NCBI GenBank assembly: GCA_024231975.1
Contig: JAAEQB010000022.1
Span: 1 to 64,000 of the forward strand
Source: Allobosea sp.
GTDB taxonomy: Bacteria; Pseudomonadota; Alphaproteobacteria; Rhizobiales; Beijerinckiaceae
Direction of reading: 5' to 3'
Length of the DNA stretch: 64,000 bases
The notes under the pieces: model-generated
What the model saw: the letters and a program-made list of their open reading frames with translations, nothing else
What the model was told of the DNA's origin: nothing
The model's database searches: none
Position numbers and translations under genes: made by a program
Shown: piece by piece, positions 1 through 9,500 of the stretch
Layout: each line of letters begins with the position of its first letter
How positions within the stretch are numbered: the stretch's first letter is position 1

Positions 1-1398
1 CGCATTGATCGCCGCGACGTTGGAGAGAATGCGGTTGCGGGCGTCGGTGATCAGGTCGGTGACGTCGTTCAGCATGCCGCTGTACTGCAGCAGCGACTGG
101 TCCTGGATGATCTTGCGCAGCGGCAGGACGTTGTTCTGGTACTGCCGGGTGATGTCGTAGTTCGCGCGGTAGGTGGTATAGGCCTCGCGCGCCTCGGAGC
201 GGGCATTGACCGCCTTCTCCGCCAGCTTGTTCGCCGCCTGCATGTAGGTCTGTTCCGCGAGCGCGACCTTGGACTGGCCAAAATCATAGATCGGGATGTC
301 GATCTCGAGCTCCAGCGTCCTGCTGCGTCGGACTTCGCGCTCGACATCGCCGTCTGCGCCGATGCTGCGGCCGCGATCGTAGGTGCGACGCCCGAGCAGG
401 TCGATGTCGTTGACGAAGCGGGTCGCATTGGCGAGGCCGAGCGATTTCGCCAGCGTGTCGAGTTCGGCCCGCGCGATCTGGATATCGACGCGCTTGCGCA
501 GCGCTTCGGCCTCGATCGCCTTGACAGATTGCAGCCGTGGCAGCGGCGGCAAGGAACCGACCCGGAATTTTAGATCCCCGCCCCAGAGCCCGAGCTGACG
601 AATGAGCCGCTCTCGTTCCTGGGACTGCTGCTGGCGCGCCTGGGCGAGCTGCACGGTCAGCTCGGCCTCGAAGGCGAACTCGCGCGCCTGGTCGATCTTG
701 TTGACGCCACCAGACTCGCCGAGCCGCTTGAACAGCTCGGAGGCGGCATCTGCGGAGGCCTTGGCCTCCTGATAGAAGGCGACCTGGGCGTTGGCGGCAA
801 CCGCGCGATAATACTGACGCCGCGCGTCGGCGGCGAGCCGGAGCACCGCCTCGACCGCCCGCAACTGCGCGGTCTTGAAGCGATCGCCGGCGATCTCGGC
901 CCTGGCCGGCAAGGTGATGAGCGCGAGCAGGCTGCCGACGATCTGTCTCTCGACCTCGACCTCGAAACGGCCGGAGAGCTTGGAGATGCCGAAGCGCGGA
1001 TTGGGCGGCAGGCTGGCGGCGACCATCTGTGCCTCCGCAATGCCGAGTTCGTTGAAGGCGGCCTGCAGGCCGCGATTGTTGAGCAGCGCGACCTGGACGG
1101 CACTATCGGCCGTCAGCGGCTTGCGCAGGAGCTGGTCGACCCGCGCCTTGGCGGTTAGCGCCGCCTGATCGTCTCCGATCTTGGTCACCTCCTTGCCGAT
1201 CTCGGCATAGGCCGCGGCCTGGATCGGCGCCATGCCGCCATCGGGCGAGAAGCCGGCGCAGCCGCCGAGCAGCGCCGCCGTGCCGGCGAGCAGGCCCCAG
1301 CGCAGCAGGCGGCGGGCGTTCGGCACAGTCAGAGCAGTCAAGGCTGGCCTTTCGATCGATGGCGCAAGGGAAGTGGTTGGATGAACAGGCAGCGTCAT
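1..1398 (-). CDS. TolC-family outer-membrane efflux lipoprotein (3' end outside window)
   Basis: Outer-membrane channel of a tripartite efflux or export system. The minus frame is open from an ATG at 1398 to the window edge, about 466 codons, so the C-terminus is missing. A hydrophobic leader ends in a lipobox (LLGGC) near residue 41. The following sequence is rich in long Ala/Gln/Glu/Leu helices with phrases typical of the OEP domain, such as NNRGLQAAFNELGIAEAQ and NPRFGIS. The ATG overlaps the stop of the upstream lipoprotein gene (ATGA), so the two are probably translationally coupled; an in-frame TTG at about 1341, close to the leader, is an alternative start. Diverges from a two-component system. 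In copper-resistance loci such a gene often precedes a multicopper oxidase, but what follows is not visible here. Confidence 0.85.
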   Translation of the reverse strand, partial: MTLPVHPTTSLAPSIERPALTALTVPNARRLLRWGLLAGTAALLGGCAGFSPDGGMAPIQAAAYAEIGKEVTKIGDDQAALTAKARVDQLLRKPLTADSAVQVALLNNRGLQAAFNELGIAEAQMVAASLPPNPRFGISKLSGRFEVEVERQIVGSLLALITLPARAEIAGDRFKTAQLRAVEAVLRLAADARRQYYRAVAANAQVAFYQEAKASADAASELFKRLGESGGVNKIDQAREFAFEAELTVQLAQARQQQSQERERLIRQLGLWGGDLKFRVGSLPPLPRLQSVKAIEAEALRKRVDIQIARAELDTLAKSLGLANATRFVNDIDLLGRRTYDRGRSIGADGDVEREVRRSRTLELEIDIPIYDFGQSKVALAEQTYMQAANKLAEKAVNARSEAREAYTTYRANYDITRQYQNNVLPLRKIIQDQSLLQYSGMLNDVTDLITDARNRILSNVAAINA

Positions 1399-1610
1399 GA
1401 TTTCGGCCCGACCTGGCGGTTGAGTTCGCGCCAATCCTTCGGATCGGTTGGACGAAAAGTCGCGGCGCCGGCCGTCACGCTGCGGTAGGCGACAGCGGGG
1501 ACGCGGACGTTCGGATCGGCCGGCCGCGCCAGATGATCCGGGATCGTGGCGGAGCAGGCGCCCAACGCCAATCCTATGCCTGCCAAGAACGGCACCTTCA
1601 CGAACGTCAC
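1395..1610 (-). CDS. Small lipoprotein coupled to the TolC-like gene
   Basis: A 71-residue protein starting at GTG 1610. The leader VTFVKVPFLAGIGLALGAC is a clear lipoprotein signal with the lipobox Cys at about residue 19. The mature part is only some 50 residues and contains DPNVRVPAVAYRSVTAG and PKDWRELN. A frame extension to 1685 exists, but it would put residues before a good signal peptide, so the GTG is preferred. The stop overlaps the start of the TolC-like gene by 4 nt. Function unknown; by position it is probably an accessory lipoprotein of the efflux complex. Confidence 0.65.
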   Translation of the reverse strand: MTFVKVPFLAGIGLALGACSATIPDHLARPADPNVRVPAVAYRSVTAGAATFRPTDPKDWRELNRQVGPKS

Positions 1611-1670
1611 GATTCGGCTCCCTATGTTTCCACGAGATAGGGGTAGCAGCGCTCTTCCGCCCGTGTCCGT

Positions 1671-1681
1671 TACAAATTGTA
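1671..1681. promoter_or_regulatory. Perfect palindrome in the divergent promoter region
   Basis: TACAAATTGTA is an 11-bp perfect palindrome midway between the efflux lipoprotein gene (start 1610) and the response regulator (start 1784). Copper/metal-responsive OmpR-family regulators bind AT-rich inverted repeats of the TTACA...TGTAA kind, so this is a candidate site for the adjacent regulator. Inferred from pattern and position only. Confidence 0.35.
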
Positions 1682-1783
1682 TCAAAGCAACGCGGGCGGC
1701 AGCGCGACAAGCGCGCTATTCTGTGACCGCCAAGACGGCAAAAGCATGCACACACAAGTTTGTTCAGGAAACTCACGCGCGAG

Positions 1784-2548
1784 ATGGACCAGGATCCGAT
1801 CAAGACTGTAGCCGATGATCACGGGCATATTCTGGTGGTGGATGACGATCCACAGATCAGGCTCCTCGTCACCCGCTTTCTCCAGCGCCACGGCTATGAG
1901 GTCACCGGAGCGCCGGATGGCCGCGTGATGATGGATGTCCTGGCTCGCACAACTATCGATCTGATCGTCCTCGATCTGATGCTGCCGGGCCGATCCGGCG
2001 TCGAGCTCTGCCGCGACGTGCGCGCGACCTCGCAGGTGCCGATCGTGATGCTGACGGCCCGCAGCGAGGAGAGCGATCGGATCATCGGGCTTGAGGGCGG
2101 AGCTGACGATTATGTGACCAAACCGTTCAGTCCGCGCGAGCTGCTGGCACGCATTCGAGCCGTCCTTCGTCGATCCCGGACAGCGCGCGGGACGACTGAG
2201 CCTCGACCTACCGAGGTTATTACCTTCGATGGCTGGACGATGGACCTTCGCCGTCGCGAGCTGCAGTCGCCTTCGGGAACGCTGATCGATCTCTCAACCG
2301 GTGAGTTCGACCTGTTGGTTGCCTTCGCCGAGCATGCCAACCGCGTCCTGTCGCGAGAAAGCTTGATGCAGTTCGCCAAGGCCCGGACCAGCGGTGCCCA
2401 CTTCGATCGCACGATCGACGTCCAGATCAGCCGCCTGCGCCGCAAGCTTGAAGCCGTGACGAATGGTGGTCACCTCATAAAAACCGTTCGTGGCTCCGGC
2501 TATTTGTTTGCGTCCGACGTCCGCGTGCGGGAAGGACATTCCGCTTGA
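1784..2548 (+). CDS. OmpR/PhoB-family response regulator
   Basis: DNA-binding response regulator of 254 aa, cytoplasmic. The receiver domain (about residues 14-130) has the acidic cluster VVDDDP, the phosphoacceptor Asp64 in VLDLMLP and the conserved Lys113 in VTKPF. The C-terminal winged helix (about 150-250) ends with the usual ISRLRRKLE and KTVRGSGYLF signatures. ATG 1784 places the receiver domain at the usual distance from the N-terminus; an in-frame TTG at 1760 is possible, and neither has a strong ribosome site. The stop overlaps the kinase start (TTGA), so the pair is co-translated. Probably controls the divergent efflux genes. Confidence 0.9.
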   Translation: MDQDPIKTVADDHGHILVVDDDPQIRLLVTRFLQRHGYEVTGAPDGRVMMDVLARTTIDLIVLDLMLPGRSGVELCRDVRATSQVPIVMLTARSEESDRIIGLEGGADDYVTKPFSPRELLARIRAVLRRSRTARGTTEPRPTEVITFDGWTMDLRRRELQSPSGTLIDLSTGEFDLLVAFAEHANRVLSRESLMQFAKARTSGAHFDRTIDVQISRLRRKLEAVTNGGHLIKTVRGSGYLFASDVRVREGHSA

Positions 2549-3981
2549 AGACGCTCACCCAACGAGTCTGGCCCGACACCGTCGCCAGCCGCGCCATCCT
2601 GATCCTGGTTGCGGCGCTGCTGGCTTTTCACCTGCTCGGCTTCTGGGCCTATCGTGTCGGCTTCGAGAGCCTCGCGACGGCGGCGCGCGACCGCGGCCTT
2701 GCCGAGCGCGTCGTCTCGATCAAGCGAGCGATCGCGAGCACTCCTGACGCGCCGGAGCGCGATCGCGTCGCGCATGATCTGTCGAGCGCCAGCCTCGAAG
2801 TGCACTGGAGCAAGGTCAGCCTGGTGCTCGGCAACGCACAGGCGACAGAGCGAGCCAAGATGATGGAGGCGCGGCTCAAGGAGCTGGCTCCCGAACTCGC
2901 CACGGAGTCATTCCGGGTCGGCTTTGCGGATGACGGAGCTTTGGGAAGCGGAAAGGCTGATGCCTACCGGCACATGATGCTGGTCTCAGTCCGGCTGGCC
3001 GACGGCTCCTGGGTGAACTTCTCGTCCTCCGCCCTCGGAGCAAGCCAGCATATCGACTGGAGTGTAGTCGCAATCACTATCTGCTTCGGCGTCGGAATCG
3101 TCGTCGTCGCCTTGTTGCTGCTGCGCTGGGCGACGCGACCACTGCGCGATCTCGCCATCGCGGCCGAGCGCTTCAGCCTTGATCAGACGCCCCAACCACT
3201 TCCCGAGAACGGTCCCATTGAGGTGCGCCGGGCAGCCCGCGCTTTCAACACCATGCGCGAACGCATCCAGCGCCTCGTCACCGAGCGCATGCAAGCCATG
3301 GCAGCGGTCTCGCACGATCTGCGCACGCCGATCACGCGCCTCAGGCTCCGCTCCGAGCTCTTGGACGATGAGCCTACGCGTGTACTCATCGATGGCGATC
3401 TCGGCGAGATGGAAGCTATGATCGATTCGACGCTCGAATATCTGCGCGGTGGGGTCTCTAGCGAGGCGATCCGACGGATTGACCTCGCCTCGGTCATCGA
3501 GACGATCGTCGACGATCATATTGACCAAGGGCACTGCGTCGCGCTGGCGGGGCTTACATCCGCCCCGGTTCTGGGACGCATGCTGTCCCTGAAGCGCGCC
3601 TTCTCCAACATCATCGGCAATGCCATCAAATATGGCGAGACAGTCAGCGTCATGATTGCCGAGGCCAATGATCAACTCGTCATCACGGTCGAGGACGAAG
3701 GGCCCGGCATCCCGGAAGCCGATATGGGACGTGTGTTTCATCCTTTCGTTCGGCTTGAGGAATCCCGCGGTCGCCAGACTGGCGGCACCGGCTTGGGGCT
3801 CACCATCGCAGGATCCGTAATCCAATCTCACGGCGGACAGATCAAATTGGCCAACCGCGCGGCCGGCGGTCTATGTGTCACGATTACCATGTCGAAAGTG
3901 GGCGATACCGGAGCCCAGCCGAGTGGTTCCTCACCTGGTCAGTCAGCCGGTCAAGCTGATCACCAGCGGCAGATCGCCTAG
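2545..3981 (+). CDS. Membrane sensor histidine kinase (EnvZ type)
   Basis: Inner-membrane sensor kinase of 478 aa, partner of the preceding regulator. TM1 spans about residues 17-38 and TM2 about 173-193, enclosing a periplasmic sensor of about 135 residues. A HAMP linker follows (about 194-245). The HisKA motif AVSHDLRTPITRLRLR carries the phosphoacceptor His near residue 257. The ATPase domain shows the N box (NIIGNAIKYG), G1 (VEDEGPGIP) and G2 (GTGLGL). Translation starts at a TTG overlapping the regulator stop by 4 nt. The signal sensed cannot be read from the sequence; the context suggests a metal or envelope stress. Confidence 0.9.
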   Translation: MKTLTQRVWPDTVASRAILILVAALLAFHLLGFWAYRVGFESLATAARDRGLAERVVSIKRAIASTPDAPERDRVAHDLSSASLEVHWSKVSLVLGNAQATERAKMMEARLKELAPELATESFRVGFADDGALGSGKADAYRHMMLVSVRLADGSWVNFSSSALGASQHIDWSVVAITICFGVGIVVVALLLLRWATRPLRDLAIAAERFSLDQTPQPLPENGPIEVRRAARAFNTMRERIQRLVTERMQAMAAVSHDLRTPITRLRLRSELLDDEPTRVLIDGDLGEMEAMIDSTLEYLRGGVSSEAIRRIDLASVIETIVDDHIDQGHCVALAGLTSAPVLGRMLSLKRAFSNIIGNAIKYGETVSVMIAEANDQLVITVEDEGPGIPEADMGRVFHPFVRLEESRGRQTGGTGLGLTIAGSVIQSHGGQIKLANRAAGGLCVTITMSKVGDTGAQPSGSSPGQSAGQADHQRQIA

Positions 3982-4219
3982 TCCCCCTGCAAAAGCCGAC
4001 AAGCGGGCTTCGGTTACGAAAAGCTACCGGCTTTGCGCCCTACAAGCCGCTCCGTGCCAGGCTGAAGACGAACCGAAGTACGCTCGGCCGCAAGATCGAG
4101 TTGTGGTTCTTGGCTAGCCCGACTGGCTCTTCAACGGCCTGCCAGGCGCGCCGCGTGCCGCACCGCCAACATCCATACAGGATGTATTGGCGAGATCCAG
4201 AAAGCGCATCCGACGGAAC

Positions 4220-4780
4220 TCAGCGATTGGGCGTTGTCGCCCGCCTCAATGGGCGAGCCTCCGTGAAGATGTTGCGATGGCGGAATTCAGCGGGGCTTGA
4301 GAACGTCAGGAACTCAATCAACCCGGGAGTTGGGCGGTCGCATGTGTGCCAAGGTTCATCGAGAAACCGTTCGGGCGCGTAGCACCAAGCGGGACCCGAG
4401 CCGAGCTTGTATTGCCGGGACAGATATTCTGCGACGGCGCCGTAAAGCGCATTGCGACGCTGCGAAGCGAGCAAAGGCGGCTCCTGCGCGAGCATCTGCT
4501 TTCGGCGATCCGACGAGGTGCACAGATAGAACTCGTCCAGGAATTCCTGAAGGAGATTATTTCCCAAAGTGATCCCGCCCAGGAGTTCTTCGGCTGCCAC
4601 TTCGTATAGGGTATCGGGGCGCATTGCGGTTGCTCTGTTGACTGTTCGCGCCAGCCAGTGCGGCTGCGGATCTGAGAAGGACTTCGCAAGGCAACGGATT
4701 GCGCTTTCGATGTTTGCACGATCGCCATGTGCAGGCTCGTGAGGCATGAGCCTGTAATCCCATTGAAAGGTCGGGATCAA
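4220..4780 (-). CDS. Island protein with EFLDEFYL motif, copy B
   Basis: Unrecognised protein of up to 186 aa. From about residue 53 on it aligns by eye with the 11405-11878 protein: RPxTLxEV, EFLDEFYL, an EPxLL block, GAVxEYL/HL, RFLxxPW, a block FRxRxxF and a C-terminal PLRRA. The region between the motifs is polar and helical, with no signal peptide or membrane segment. The TTG at 4780 overlaps the stop of the upstream AbiU2-like gene (TTGA). ATG 4747 and ATG 4624 are alternative starts, and the latter would match the length of copy A. The shared family next to two unrelated partners suggests an accessory or antitoxin-like role; this is inference. Confidence 0.6.
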   Translation of the reverse strand: MIPTFQWDYRLMPHEPAHGDRANIESAIRCLAKSFSDPQPHWLARTVNRATAMRPDTLYEVAAEELLGGITLGNNLLQEFLDEFYLCTSSDRRKQMLAQEPPLLASQRRNALYGAVAEYLSRQYKLGSGPAWCYAPERFLDEPWHTCDRPTPGLIEFLTFSSPAEFRHRNIFTEARPLRRATTPNR

Positions 4781-5763
4781 CTGCTCTCGGTGCGCGCCGT
4801 CGCGGCTGAGCTAACCACGCTATCGTTGCTCCAGGCGTCGACCTTCTCGATGTGAGCGTCCCAGAACTTCTCGAGCTCGGTTACATCGTTTGGCTTCAGC
4901 CAAACCTCCTCCAAGTTCTCGAAGTGATTGAATTGAGGCACTGGGAACATGCCCATGGCGCTTTCATATAGGAGGGATCCGTATATCGTCGCGGCGACCC
5001 TGCAGATCGCCTTGTGGCACTTCTCTAAAGCGTTCAGCGAGAAACCATTGGCGACGTCGATCCGCGAATGCTCGTCGGCCGCATGAGCAATGAACTTGTT
5101 TCCCGTAGCTGCGATATCTTTCCAGCCGCTCTCAATCAGCTCTTGCTCGATCTTCTCGAACACGTCCGGACTTATCAGATCCTCGCGAGAGCGTTCACCG
5201 CCACTCGAAATAGCATCAAATTGCTCATGGACGGTCTCTGCCATGCCCCAGGCGCCGGGGCCGCGGGTGGGGAGCCATTCAACCTGCACGCCGGAGCCGC
5301 GCTTCAGGGCTGCCTGATAGAAAGCTTGCCTACCTGGCTCAGAATCGTAAGGGAGACCATCGTAGGAGACATAGATCTCACGCGTGATGAGCTCTCGATG
5401 CTTGACGATGTCGTCGATCACGCGCCGCAGCGAGACCACCTGCTTTGCCGGATTTGTAGACGCCCTTTCCATCAGCTTGCGAATGGACAGGGTCTGCGTC
5501 GCGACGAAGCCCTGATCTAGGAACCTGGCGATCGACCAATTACGAGCCGACGACTTGTAGCCGCCTGCCCGAGATAATCGACGGGCCTCGTTCGCCGTTC
5601 GAAAGACTGCGTCGTTCCACAGCATCGAGGTGATCTGGCGCCAAACAGCATGATCCGGATCACCGTTCAGCAGGTGGATCCACTCCGATCGCTTAGCGCG
5701 GTAGGCCTGCAGGCGCTGCCGATCGACAACGTCGCAGTCTTTGATGTCATAGGCGTATGTCAT
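4777..5763 (-). CDS. AbiU2/HEPN-like helical protein of the defense island
   Basis: Helical cytoplasmic protein of 328 aa, no signal peptide. The middle part (NKFIAHAADEHSR, then a helix LEKCHKAICRVAATIYGSLL) resembles AbiU2-type HEPN-fold proteins, where a K-x-x-AH motif precedes a long helix. The canonical HEPN ribonuclease motif R-x4-6-H is not intact: Asn takes the place of Arg. The N-terminus has an all-helical block (WIHLLNGDPDHAVWRQITSMLW). Located 63 nt downstream of the nuclease-like gene and overlapping the EFLDEFYL copy B gene, so probably part of one transcript. AbiU2 homology is a visual judgement, so function is uncertain. Confidence 0.5.
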   Translation of the reverse strand: MTYAYDIKDCDVVDRQRLQAYRAKRSEWIHLLNGDPDHAVWRQITSMLWNDAVFRTANEARRLSRAGGYKSSARNWSIARFLDQGFVATQTLSIRKLMERASTNPAKQVVSLRRVIDDIVKHRELITREIYVSYDGLPYDSEPGRQAFYQAALKRGSGVQVEWLPTRGPGAWGMAETVHEQFDAISSGGERSREDLISPDVFEKIEQELIESGWKDIAATGNKFIAHAADEHSRIDVANGFSLNALEKCHKAICRVAATIYGSLLYESAMGMFPVPQFNHFENLEEVWLKPNDVTELEKFWDAHIEKVDAWSNDSVVSSAATARTESS

Positions 5764-5826
5764 ATCGGCTCATCTGGCAGAATGTTCGGCCGCCTGCCGC
5801 TGCAGAACTTTACGAGTGCCAAGACA

Positions 5827-6552
5827 TTATGGATTGCCGTTCGTTTGGGCAGGCGCCTTCTTCGGCTTTCGCGTGGTCGCCGGATAGCCGAAGACGAAAA
5901 AGAAATGCGACACCCGGATACGACCATGGGGTGCCACTGACGGATCGCGATCATGGTCGGTATCGAAGTCAGCAGTTCCGAACAGGGTCGATGGCTGGGT
6001 ATAGGGCAAGCCAGCGGGCGACGGGCGCAGCTTCAATGGGCTCGCGACAGCAGCGTTGCTCAGAGCCATTCTGATCGGTGGGACTACATCAGGCTCGGGA
6101 TCGAGCAGGATACCGACCATCGCGGCGACCTCTTGGTCACGGCTGTAAATGCCGGTCACAAAGCGGCCGAGGCCCTTTTCGCCGAGATAGTGGTCGCGAT
6201 GCCGCTTTTGCCGTCCGATCCGCTTAAACTCGAAGACTAGCTTCAAATCGCGGGATGAATCGTTCCAGCCGTAGATAATATCCGTCCGCCGTTCTTCGAT
6301 AATCCTGGCGGTCTGGCGGTCAATATCGCCGAAGGCATCTTCAGTCGCCCACATTCCAAGCAGGCCGCGTTCCCGAGCAGTAAAGGCCTGGACATACATT
6401 TTGAGACGCTTTGTAAGCGCAGGCTCTTTGGATTGCGGGCTGAAGTCGGGTAGCGGTTGCCTGGCCAGTTCACGCCAGGCGTCCTGCAACGCCTCGACTG
6501 CCGCAGAAGCGGGTTGAATAGGAAACGCGGCCAGCCAGTCAGGGGACGTCAT
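5827..6552 (-). CDS. PD-(D/E)XK nuclease-like protein next to the methyltransferase
   Basis: 241 aa, cytoplasmic. The central stretch TDIIYGWN...LKLVFEFKRI fits the PD-(D/E)XK nuclease core: Asp about 91, then Glu108-X-Lys110 on a strand. Helices before and after fit the fold, but no full family was recognised. ATG 6552 shares its A with the methyltransferase stop (TGATG), so translation is coupled; a GTG at 6555 is the alternative. Joined to an adenine methyltransferase, the natural reading is the cleavage component of a restriction-type system. It is short for a restriction enzyme and may need a partner. Confidence 0.55.
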   Translation of the reverse strand: MTSPDWLAAFPIQPASAAVEALQDAWRELARQPLPDFSPQSKEPALTKRLKMYVQAFTARERGLLGMWATEDAFGDIDRQTARIIEERRTDIIYGWNDSSRDLKLVFEFKRIGRQKRHRDHYLGEKGLGRFVTGIYSRDQEVAAMVGILLDPEPDVVPPIRMALSNAAVASPLKLRPSPAGLPYTQPSTLFGTADFDTDHDRDPSVAPHGRIRVSHFFFVFGYPATTRKPKKAPAQTNGNP

Positions 6553-9500
6553 CACGCCGGCACCGCATCCCTACCTTGTGTAGCGCCAAATTGTACGGAT
6601 CGAACGATGGTTTCGGCATCGCGCAGTGCTTGACGCACAGTCCAGCTGCGACGGGTGAGCGGACGCACCAGATAAAGCGCTCCACCAATCCAAATGTTCA
6701 CGTCCGGCACCAAACTGATCGAGTCCCCAGCCGGAACCACCCGAAGCCCGTACTCCCGCAGCTCAGCCAACGTTTCGACGACGAGCAGGTCGTTCACTGT
6801 CGCGTCGAATATTGGCGGGGCAGTAAGCTCCGAGGCGTAGGCAATCCGAACGATTCCCGAGGGCCCTTCGCGTCGATGATCGCTTGCAACGACATCGACT
6901 TCAAAGCGGCCCCGACCTTGGCTGCGAGTTCGCCATGAGGTCAGTGATTCTGCAAGCGCTTGAGAATAGGTCTCGAGATCTCTTCGTCCAGCTGCCGCCT
7001 GAGCTTTCGTGTCGAGGCTCTTGAAGCTGCGCGGTCGGACCGACGGCAAAAGGATTTCGACGGTCTCGCGAACCAGCTCCTGTTCCTTCGGCGTGAGGCC
7101 GAAATAACGGAAAATCTCGTCGTCGAGTTTCGCCTGAATCTGGATGTAGTGCGATCGTTGCGACGGCTCAGGCAGTTTTGCGAGGGCGGCGACATGCCGG
7201 GCTACTGCTGCCAGAGCCGCTTTTGCGGCAACCGGATCGGGCGCATCCTTGGGCTCGAAGAAGGGAAATGACGCCACGTCTGCCAGATGGACCCCATTCC
7301 TCTCGCAGAGCATTTTCCAGCCCCGCATCATCAGGAAGTACTTTGCCAGGCTGGAGCGCAAATAGACTGCCGCGAACTGCAAAAGCTCGGCGTCGGCCGG
7401 TCTGCCGGCGATCACACCAACACTGTGAGTGAATGTCGCGGGTCCAGCATAGTACACGGCTCGCACATTCTGCTCCTCCTTTGAGAAACCGTCCGGGAAG
7501 AGCACACGAGGGCCGTCGAAGACCGCCAACACCTCGCTATTCAGCCCGACCACGGTGTTCTGGGCATCGGGCCATGGGGCGAGTAGATCAGCGTGAAGGA
7601 CCGGCGAGCCTGCCTTTAGAGCTGCGATCGGAACGTGCCGTACGGAGCGGAGCGGCGCCGCACTGACAGCCTCCCGGCTTTTGTCATGCAGGTGGATGCC
7701 TTTCCGATAGACCCATCGCCGCGATTTTGGCGTTCCCTTCCAGAAGTCAGCAAATGTGCCGCGCAACGACAGGCGGGTCCAAATCGCAAGATCGCTCGCA
7801 TCGCCCCACATCAGCGTGACGAGAAGCTGGGGATCCTCGATGACCGAGAGGGTCTGGGGACGATGGCGATCAGCAGACTGCAGACTTAGGCGGCCCAGCG
7901 CGAGGCTGATGTCCGCCTTCGGAACGCAATATTCGAATGTTTCGTCGATCGCGATCCGGCCCTCCCGACGCTGGGCGGAAAACACATGGCAAGTGTTTTC
8001 CGCTGTCGGGAAAAGGAGGCCCTGCAGGTCGCCGAAATTGATCAGCCTGAATGGCTTATAGAGCCTCAAGGCCCGGACGACGAAATCCTCGCTCGAGCCA
8101 CCAAGAAACTGCCCGATCGGAAGGATCAGGCAAATCTTACCATCGTCCGTGAGGAACTCAGCGGCGCGCAACGCGTAGGCGCCGGCAATCTGGCGGCGTA
8201 CGAACGGGGCCTTGGCTCGGTCAGCCCACTCGTCGGCCGTCGTCCGTGCATTGCCTTGTGGTTCCTTCCAGGGTGGGTTCGAGATGATTAGCGAGAAGCG
8301 CTTGCCGAAAAACGCGTGCTCATCCTTGAAAAAGTCTCCTGCCTCGGCACCATGCACCAGATTGGTCCCAGCCAGCGGTGGCAGCTTCGTACCTTCCTGA
8401 TCCTGCGCTTCCAGGATGTCGGCGGGTTCGAGCCCTTCCAGGAGCGAGAGGTAGAGGCTGAACGCCGTGACGCGGCAGGCCATCAGGTTGATATCGGCAC
8501 CGAAGATGCGTTGCTTCAGGAGTTTTCCGCGTTCGGCAAAACTGAGCTGGCGCCCCTGGCGCGCCTCGGACAGGGCGATCAGCCGCCGATAGGCGGTCGT
8601 CAGCAGGATTCCTGAGCCGCAGGCCCCGTCGAAGATGGTCTCAGAGAGCGGATCAGCAGAGGTCGACAGGGCCTGATCGACAGCGAGCATCGCCAGATTG
8701 CGAGGGGTATAATACGCCCCGTCGTCGGCCTGTTGCTCGGGTGACAGGAACGATTCGTATAGTCCGGAGAGCAGCTCGACCGGAATGTAGCTGAAGTCGT
8801 AGTTCCAGAAATCGCCTTGGCCGGTCCGTAGGTCTGTCCGCCGCAGAAATTGCGTCAGCAGGTCAAAGCCTTCAGATTTGAGCGCGGTCCAGGGATCGTG
8901 GCGATCATCACCAAGAAAGTCGCCGTTGAAGTCAGCGCGCAAACGATCGATCAGCCTACGCAGATCATGCCGGTTCTCGTCGGCGACAAGACTGGGCAGC
9001 GTCTCAACGCCGCGACGGGTACGATAGGTCTCACCGACAATGTCGCGATGCTCGAGGTACGAGACGAAGAGAACCTGCCCCATCAGGAGCTCGGCCAATC
9101 GCCTGCGGGTGATTTCGTCGGAAATTCCCTTGAAACCGTTCTCTGTCAGCTGCTCGACCGCCGCAGATAGGTTCTTCAGCAGCTTCCGGTCGACCCTAGC
9201 CTTGATGTCGAACCACTTGGGCAGGCGCCTGGAAAGATTGGCCGAAGCCACCTCCAACGCCGAAAATGGTCCGTCGGCGCTCGCGTCCCGCAACGACAAA
9301 TATTCTCCCGCGTGCCGTAGCTTGCGCGCTGGAACCGCAAGAGCTTTGTCGCCGCGGATCTCTATGACGACAGTGGCAAGATTCTGATTCCAGATTCTCT
9401 TACGGATTTCGTCGAGGGCTTTGGTCGGCAGCGGCTGCCCGTCATTCCCAACGAACACGACGGTTGGTACGCCCTCGACATCGAAGACGGCCTGAGCACG

